This document shows positions 59,318 through 64,000 of a DNA stretch of 64,000 bases, in pieces. A program made the translations under genes and the position numbers. The stretch is from AG25 sp035517615 (GTDB taxonomy: Bacteria > Gemmatimonadota > Gemmatimonadetes > Gemmatimonadales > GWC2-71-9): positions 1 to 64,000 of the forward strand of contig DATIYM010000019.1 in the NCBI GenBank assembly GCA_035517615.1. The letters run 5' to 3'. The notes under the pieces were generated by a model that saw nothing but the letters and a program-made list of their open reading frames with translations, ran no database searches and had not been told where the DNA came from. Numbering within the stretch: the stretch's first letter is position 1; each line of letters starts with the position of its first letter.

Positions 59318-60190
59318 TTACGAGCGGTGCTTCCCGAGATCTCGCGCCAGCTCGGCGATCGACTCCGCATCGAGCACGAGGTCATTGCGCTCGAACAGTC
59401 GGGCGATGCACGCCCGATGCAGCTTCATCTTGAAGCTGCCGATCGCGAGCGCGCCGAAGCACCGTACCCCATCCTTCACCTGGCCGTCGTCGTTCGGCTC
59501 GACGCCTTCGACGCCGAGGGGCGGAACCGCGTTCACGTCGGCGATCACGCGCAAGCCGGCCCGACCGGCCCAGGCCGCGTGCGGCACCAGCGGGACCCCC
59601 GCGGGCCCGGCATTCAGCACGACGGCGGCAGCTTCGATGGCCTGCCCGATCTCAGCCGAGCTCACGACGGCTCGGGCGCGCACAGAACCGCCGAATCGCT
59701 GGGTGACTGTCCGTTCGGCGCGCGCGCCGCTGTCGGCCGATCGTGACGTGATCAGGACATCCGCGCCCTGCTTGGCGAACAGGCCGGCCGCGCGCAGACC
59801 GACGGGTCCGGTTCCCGCGACGACCACCACTCGGGCACCGCGCACCTCGCCCGCCGCTTCGAGGAGTTTCACGACCGCAGCCACGGCCGTCGTGTTCGAT
59901 CCATTCGAATCGAGCATGAGCGATACGGAAAATGGACCGAAAAACGCCTTCCGGGCGGCGCGCAGCAGGCCTTCGCCGGCCGTCATGTCCGCCCCGCCGA
60001 TGAACACGGCGGTGTTCTTCAGGTCCTTGGGGCCTCGGGTGAAAATGCAGCCATGGATCAGATCGCGAACGTCGGCTTCGACGACGCCGCCATAGCTCAT
60101 GACGTCTTCGGCACCGGCGTCGTGGGCCACGACGCGATCGAATACACTCGGCAGCCGCGAGCTGTCGAGCTGTAGCAGCAGTTTGCGCAT
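59318..60190 (-). CDS. mtdB: Methylene-tetrahydromethanopterin dehydrogenase
   Basis: MtdB oxidises methylene-H4MPT to methenyl-H4MPT with NAD(P)+. The 290-aa protein has DVRDLIHGCIFTRGPKDLKN and FIGGADMTAGE near the start, MLDSNGSNTTA, and the Rossmann loop GTGPVG (126-131). Length and motifs match MtdB/MtdA; in this pterin context MtdB is the better name. It follows fae at 65 bp, and a strong hairpin in that gap ends 7 bases before the mtdB ATG, where no Shine-Dalgarno is visible. Confidence 0.93.
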   Translation of the reverse strand: MRKLLLQLDSSRLPSVFDRVVAHDAGAEDVMSYGGVVEADVRDLIHGCIFTRGPKDLKNTAVFIGGADMTAGEGLLRAARKAFFGPFSVSLMLDSNGSNTTAVAAVVKLLEAAGEVRGARVVVVAGTGPVGLRAAGLFAKQGADVLITSRSADSGARAERTVTQRFGGSVRARAVVSSAEIGQAIEAAAVVLNAGPAGVPLVPHAAWAGRAGLRVIADVNAVPPLGVEGVEPNDDGQVKDGVRCFGALAIGSFKMKLHRACIARLFERNDLVLDAESIAELARDLGKHRS

Positions 60191-60196
60191 GAACGG

Positions 60197-60236
60197 CTAC
60201 CGGGTGGGAGCGCGCTTATCCGCCCCCACCCGGTGG
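60197..60236 (-). promoter_or_regulatory. Strong stem-loop between fae and mtdB
   Basis: ACCGGGTGGG (60199-60208) pairs with CCCACCCGGT (60225-60234), extended by a G-U and a C-G pair, around a 16-base loop. On the minus strand it lies after the fae stop and covers the ribosome-binding zone of mtdB. There is no U-tract, so attenuation, RNA processing or translational control are all possible. Confidence 0.6.
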
Positions 60237-60255
60237 TGCCCCGGTCGAGGTGCGA

Positions 60256-60771
60256 TCAGGCCTTGTCTGCCCCGCCCGCGAACGGATGCGTGGCGGTCTT
60301 GGCGCCCGAGATGACCGCGTCGAGCTTCGGCTGGCCGCGCAGGGCGCGTTCAATCGATTCCTTCGTCGCCTGATAATTGAACTTGAAGATCTTCTTGTCG
60401 TCCTTCGCCTGCCAGTGGATGAACACGCCGACGAGGATGCAGTAGTCGTCGGCCTTGTCACGCGGGATGACGCCCGACGCCACGCTGTCGACGACGGCAC
60501 GGGCGACGGCGGCCTGCGCCGGCCCGAACATTTGCACGGCTTGGCCGGCGTTCTTGATCGTCACCTTGTTGAACAGCAGCGTGTCAGGCTTGGCGGGGAG
60601 GTTGGGCGTAACGACCGCCAGCAGCGTGGTAAATCCGTCGGTGTTTCTCGAGAGCGCATTGACGAAGGCTTGGCCGGCGTGCCCTTGCTTCGAGCCGATG
60701 ATCAAGTCGATGTGCGCGACTTCATTGCCATCGCCAACCAGTGATTCGCCGATGAAGAAATCTGCTGCCAT
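60256..60771 (-). CDS. fae: Formaldehyde-activating enzyme
   Basis: Fae (171 aa) condenses formaldehyde with tetrahydromethanopterin to methylene-H4MPT. It reads FIGESLVGDGNEVAHIDLIIG, with the catalytic histidine H20, then FTTLLAVVTPNLPAKPDTLLFNKVT in two blocks, VQMFGPAQAAVA, and the C-terminal ATHPFA, closely matching Methylorubrum Fae. GGGAGGAG just before the ATG is a very strong ribosome site, as expected for an abundant protein. It is the first gene of the long minus-strand C1 run, with a candidate -35 box about 150 bp upstream. Confidence 0.97.
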   Translation of the reverse strand: MAADFFIGESLVGDGNEVAHIDLIIGSKQGHAGQAFVNALSRNTDGFTTLLAVVTPNLPAKPDTLLFNKVTIKNAGQAVQMFGPAQAAVARAVVDSVASGVIPRDKADDYCILVGVFIHWQAKDDKKIFKFNYQATKESIERALRGQPKLDAVISGAKTATHPFAGGADKA

Positions 60772-60853
60772 AACTCCTCCCGATCCGGAAGTGGTCCTCG
60801 TCGAAGCGGTATCGGAGCGGCGCGGCTGGCGCGATCATCCGAGGCCACGCGGT

Positions 60854-60926
60854 CCCGCAGAGGCGGGTAGCTCTAGGTAACCGTTGCTGGAATCGCTAAC
60901 GTGCCGGGCGTTTTCCGGGGTGTCAA
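60854..60926 (-). promoter_or_regulatory. Possible promoter and leader hairpin of fae
   Basis: On the minus strand TTGACA (60926-60921) is a perfect -35 box, but no good -10 follows at 17 bases (CACGTT), so an activator may be needed. Closer to the gene CCCGC-AGAG-GCGGG (60854-60867) is a small stem-loop in the leader. The 173-bp gap before the 73-aa protein gene otherwise shows nothing. Confidence 0.35.
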
Positions 60927-60944
60927 GGTGGGGAAAAACGGCCG

Positions 60945-61166
60945 TTACGGCGGCGGTTCACCACCCGTCGCGACGCGCCACACCTCGTCCGCGAGCCAGT
61001 CGAGTCGCTGTTGGGAGTATTCGAGCTCGGCGGGGGTCATGACTCGCGCGCGGCGCGCGACCTCCCGCGCGTGCTGCAGCAGTTCCTCGAGCACCTCACG
61101 AAGCGGACGGTTGCTACGACGCTCCATGTCCGGCGGTGTCTTTACGGTCCGCCCTTTGGATTTCAC
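60945..61166 (-). CDS. Small helical protein, 73 aa
   Basis: Not a family I recognise. The chain is charged and helical (NRPLREVLEELLQHAREVARRARVMTPAELEYSQQRLDWLAD), with no signal or membrane segment. The call rests on its GTG start overlapping the stop of the upstream zinc-protease gene (GTGA), the coupling used throughout this region. It may be an accessory of that protein. It ends 173 bp before the fae start. Confidence 0.65.
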   Translation of the reverse strand: MKSKGRTVKTPPDMERRSNRPLREVLEELLQHAREVARRARVMTPAELEYSQQRLDWLADEVWRVATGGEPPP

Positions 61167-62152
61167 GCCGTCTGTGCACCGAGCAGCCGGTCATCGGCAT
61201 TCTGGAAATCGCCCGCCGTGGCGCGGACCGCGGCCGCGATTCCCTCGGCGGCGATGTACGACTCGACCAATCGCAGGCCGAAATAATAACCCGCCCGTTC
61301 CGGCAACACCTTCCCTTCGATGACTCGGGCCGCTGTGCGCGTGCCGCCGGAGAGAAATCGCAGCCTCAGGCCCAGCCCGCGCTCGTCGAGCAGTGGCCGC
61401 ATCACCCGGCGCAGAAACGCGTCCAGCTCGCGGCAGCGGCGGTACTGGCGCCGCGTAAAACCAAAGTATTCCCACGGCTCGAACCCCGGAGCGACCGCCT
61501 GGGCGGCCGCGACCGCGAGGCCCTCGTTCACGAGCAGCTCGCGTAACGTCGCGCGGCTGCCCGTCTCCCAGTAGTCGTACGCGCCCGATTCGGCCACGAG
61601 CCGCCTCAGATCAGCGCGGCTCGTACGGGAAGTGTAGCGTACCGCGTGGGCCACTTCGTGCGCGATCCAGAGGGGGAGCAGATGGGGGGCGAGGCCCATT
61701 CCATACGTCTCCGGATTGGCGCGACCGGTGAAATGTTCGAGGCACACAAAGGCGGCTCCCCGGCCCCCGACTACGAGCTCGCCCGCGTTCGCCGCTCCCA
61801 CACCGACCATCAGATACACATCGACCGGGCAGTCCGCCTCGCAGCGCTCGAGTGCCCGTTCCAGCCCCTCTTCGGCGATTCGCGCCACATCCACGTCCGC
61901 CAGTAATTCGAGCAAATCGCCGCGCGCTGCCCGGACCGTCGCGGCGATCACGGATTCAGCCTGAGCGGACCCGGGATCGATGACGTAGTTGCGCCAATAA
62001 CTCGAGAGGATCGCGTGGTGGCGTTCGAAGTAGCGCCCGTACGCCGCGACGGGATCAGGCGAGGCGAGTACGGCCTGGAACTCTGGAACCAGATTGATGA
62101 GCATGGGCGCCGGAACGGCGTCCAATTTGGGAAGCAGCGCGGCCCGAAACAA
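61163..62152 (-). CDS. Predicted zinc-dependent protease (DUF2268-like)
   Basis: A 329-aa protein with H165-E-V-A-H169 in LPLWIAHEVAHAVRY, a zinc-protease motif set in a helical protein, and a later NEGLAVA that may supply the third ligand (glutamate), as in gluzincin-type DUF2268 proteins. No signal peptide. The frame opens with a TTG at 62152; an ATG at 62104 (MLINLVPEF) is equally possible, as neither has a clear ribosome site. Coupled by overlap to the 73-aa protein downstream. Confidence 0.75.
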   Translation of the reverse strand: MFRAALLPKLDAVPAPMLINLVPEFQAVLASPDPVAAYGRYFERHHAILSSYWRNYVIDPGSAQAESVIAATVRAARGDLLELLADVDVARIAEEGLERALERCEADCPVDVYLMVGVGAANAGELVVGGRGAAFVCLEHFTGRANPETYGMGLAPHLLPLWIAHEVAHAVRYTSRTSRADLRRLVAESGAYDYWETGSRATLRELLVNEGLAVAAAQAVAPGFEPWEYFGFTRRQYRRCRELDAFLRRVMRPLLDERGLGLRLRFLSGGTRTAARVIEGKVLPERAGYYFGLRLVESYIAAEGIAAAVRATAGDFQNADDRLLGAQTA

Positions 62153-62178
62153 GCCGCACCGGGTGCCGCAGGTCTCGC

Positions 62179-63012
62179 TTAGGGCCGGTCGCGCATCTTC
62201 CGGCTCATTTCACTCAAGAACCGCCGCTCGGCGGGGGTGAGGCTGTCGATGCCGCGAGCCGAGATCTTGTCGAGCACGCGGTCGATCTCGGCTTGTGCGG
62301 CATCCCGCGCCGGAGGCCGCGGGCGTTTGGGGGGTTCATTCGATCCGCCACCGGCGACGCGCGCCGACTGCACGACCACGCTCGCCTCCGGCGTCCGCCG
62401 CAGCCGCCGCTCGGCGCGTGCCAGCCACCAGGCGGACGACTTCAGGTAGAGAAATCCGGCCCCGAACCCGCCGAGGTGGGCGAGGTACGCCACCCCATCG
62501 GACAGCGTGAGCAACGCGAGCAGGAACGAAATCCCCACGGCGAACGTGACGAGCCATTTCGCGCGAATCGGAGCGGGGAATGGGAAGATGTAGATCGGCT
62601 GATCCGGCCAGTACCAGGCAAATGCGAGCAGCACGCCGTAGACCGCGGCCGAGGCTCCCACGATCGGGCCGACCGGCTTGAGCTGCATCAAGGCGAATGA
62701 CAGCGCCGCGCCCCCGAGCCCGCACAGGAAGTAATACAGGATGAAGCGCCGGCCGCCCATGCGCTCTTCCACCGGCGGTCCGAACATGAACAGCGCCAGC
62801 AGATTGAACGCCAGGTGCAAGAGGCCCGAGTGGAGGAACATGTACGTGATGAACGTCCACGGACGCGACAGCGCGGACAGCGGATCGAACTCGAGCACCT
62901 GCTGAAACCGCGGATCGACGAGTATGGTCTTCTGGCACAAGAAGGCCACGAGATTGGCGACGAGCAGGCGCCGAACCCAGGGGCTCAAGCCAAATGTGCG
63001 CTGCGATTCCAT
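62179..63012 (-). CDS. Rhomboid-family intramembrane serine protease
   Basis: A 277-aa membrane protein with six hydrophobic segments. Rhomboid hallmarks: HLAFNLLALFMFGPPVEE, the GxS nucleophile S121 in VGASAAVYG, and the paired histidine H179 in YLAHLGGFGAG. It cleaves transmembrane substrates, identity unknown. The C-terminal ~80 residues are cytosolic, with a proline-rich linker and a conserved tail (AEIDRVLDKISARGIDSLTP) common in such proteins. The ddl gene is 7 bp upstream on the same strand. Confidence 0.93.
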   Translation of the reverse strand: MESQRTFGLSPWVRRLLVANLVAFLCQKTILVDPRFQQVLEFDPLSALSRPWTFITYMFLHSGLLHLAFNLLALFMFGPPVEERMGGRRFILYYFLCGLGGAALSFALMQLKPVGPIVGASAAVYGVLLAFAWYWPDQPIYIFPFPAPIRAKWLVTFAVGISFLLALLTLSDGVAYLAHLGGFGAGFLYLKSSAWWLARAERRLRRTPEASVVVQSARVAGGGSNEPPKRPRPPARDAAQAEIDRVLDKISARGIDSLTPAERRFLSEMSRKMRDRP

Positions 63013-63019
63013 CGGTGGG

Positions 63020-64000
63020 TTATCCCCCGCGCACGCCTTCCGGGTTCCGTGCGAGCTTTACGATACGCTCGCATAGCTCCGGAAACTCGATCCCCGCGGC
63101 GCGGGCCGCTTGCGGGAGGAGGCTCATGCGTGTCATGCCGGGAAGCGTATTCGCTTCCAGGCAAAAGATGTCGTCGTCGGGGCTGAGACGGAAGTCGATA
63201 CGGGAGTAGCCACCCAACTTGAGCGCGCGATGCGCCTCGAGCGCGAGCTCCTGAACTTGGCGCGCGACGCGGGGCTCGAGTGGAGCGGGGAAAATTTCCT
63301 GCGACATGCCGGGCGTGTACTTGCACTCGTAGTCGAATATCTCGTGCTTTGGAACGATTTCTCCTACCGGCAGCGGCACGTCGCCCAGCACGCCAACGGT
63401 CAGCTCGCGGCCCGGAATGAATTGTTCCGCCATGATTTCGTCATCGTAGCGGGCTGCCAGCCGCACGGCATCGTCCAGGCGGTTTGCGTCTTTCACGAGC
63501 GACAGCCCTACGGTTGAGCCACCCTTCGACGGCTTGATGATCACCGGCCAGCCGAGCGCGGTGGTGATGTCCTCCGCACCAACCGGCGCCATGAACCATG
63601 CGGGCACCGGCACGCCGCTCGCGCGGAACAGCCGCTTTGCCAGGTCCTTGTCCATCGCCAGCGCGCTGCCGATCGGGCCCGACCCCGTGTACGGCACGCC
63701 GATGACATCGAGGACGGCCTGCAATGTTCCCCCTTCGCCACGTCCGCCGTGTACCGAGAGAAACAGCACCTCGGCATCCCGCACCGCGGGGAGCCCGGCC
63801 AAGCCACTGGAGAGCATGTTTTGTTCCCGCGCGACCAGGTCGCCCGTCTCCGGCGCTTCGCGTCCCACCATGGCGCTCCCGCCTCCGAAGAGGCGCGCTT
63901 CCTCGGCCTCGGACAGGGTGCCCTGCGTCGTATCGACCACGCACACCTGATGGCCGCGACGTCGCAGTGCAGCGACAATTTCGGCCGCGCCTGCGAACGC
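63020..64000 (-). CDS. ddl: D-alanine--D-alanine ligase (partial, N-terminus outside window)
   Basis: Ddl makes the D-Ala-D-Ala dipeptide for peptidoglycan. The frame continues to the right edge, so the first residues are missing; the visible start (EIVAALRRRGHQVCVVD) is already inside the N-domain. SVHGGRGEGGTLQAVLDVIG, YTGSGPIGSALAMDKDLAKR, VIIKPSKGGSTVGLSLV and CLEANTLPGMTRMSLLPQAA are the ligase signatures, with the ATP-grasp lysine and metal-binding glutamate. It shows the organism has a conventional murein wall. Confidence 0.95.
   Translation of the reverse strand, partial: AFAGAAEIVAALRRRGHQVCVVDTTQGTLSEAEEARLFGGGSAMVGREAPETGDLVAREQNMLSSGLAGLPAVRDAEVLFLSVHGGRGEGGTLQAVLDVIGVPYTGSGPIGSALAMDKDLAKRLFRASGVPVPAWFMAPVGAEDITTALGWPVIIKPSKGGSTVGLSLVKDANRLDDAVRLAARYDDEIMAEQFIPGRELTVGVLGDVPLPVGEIVPKHEIFDYECKYTPGMSQEIFPAPLEPRVARQVQELALEAHRALKLGGYSRIDFRLSPDDDIFCLEANTLPGMTRMSLLPQAARAAGIEFPELCERIVKLARNPEGVRGG

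Noticed and set aside
1..64000. CRISPR arrays, insertion sequences, prophage or tRNA genes
   Set aside because: I found no regularly spaced direct repeats, no transposase or integrase frames, and no tRNA-like cloverleaf when reading the intergenic spaces.

Overview
This is a high-GC bacterial chromosome segment packed with genes. Many neighbours share a 4-bp ATGA or GTGA stop/start overlap, and GTG starts are common. Several genes together suggest a Gemmatimonadota-like or related soil/sediment lineage: two Hanks-type kinases, a GWxTD-domain lipoprotein, a matrixin-type protease, an AraC-like regulator with a pseudo-receiver, and a mycobacterial-type 7Fe ferredoxin. The phylum is an inference; no 16S gene is present.

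Layout. 1-9.8 kb holds the end of thiC, a short TetR regulator with three matching candidate operators, a 7Fe ferredoxin, a thioesterase-hydrolase fusion, a PLP enzyme, an RNase D, a MIP18-family protein, a serine hydrolase, a matrixin and an MMPL transporter. 9.8-26 kb holds a type IV pilin-like gene, polA, a cold-shock gene, a lytic transglycosylase paired with a GWxTD lipoprotein, a kinase, pyrE, a chemoreceptor, an AraC-like regulator, uncharacterised lipoproteins, the RNase P RNA gene rnpB and a PorV-like outer-membrane gene. 26-34.5 kb is the classic replication-origin neighbourhood: a kinase, then dnaN and dnaA on the minus strand, diverging from rpmH, rnpA, yidD, yidC and mnmE. The rnpA frame runs across the whole of rpmH. 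Candidate DnaA boxes lie on both sides of dnaA.

34.5-60.8 kb is a one-carbon oxidation island. From right to left it encodes Fae, MtdB, Mch and the formyltransferase/hydrolase complex FhcABCD, which together take formaldehyde to formate on tetrahydromethanopterin (H4MPT) and methylofuran. Between and beyond them lie cofactor genes: MfnB, MfnE, MfnF, two ATP-grasp ligases, PTPS-, pterin dehydratase- and dihydropteroate synthase-like proteins, PabA and PabB making p-aminobenzoate, and beta-RFAP synthase, which uses it. Conserved genes of unknown role (DUF447, DUF1464, CitG-like, HisA-like) are mixed in. The island ends in a lanthanide-type methanol dehydrogenase (XoxF) with its own near-consensus promoter. 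XoxF is followed by a fusion of the XoxJ periplasmic binding protein with its c-type cytochrome, and by a second fusion of a DUF domain, pentapeptide repeats and a YVTN beta-propeller. Read together, this is a route from methanol through formaldehyde to formate, next to the origin of replication.

60.9-64 kb holds a small helical protein, a predicted zinc protease, a rhomboid protease and the start-truncated ddl gene. I saw no tRNA, insertion sequence, prophage or CRISPR array.
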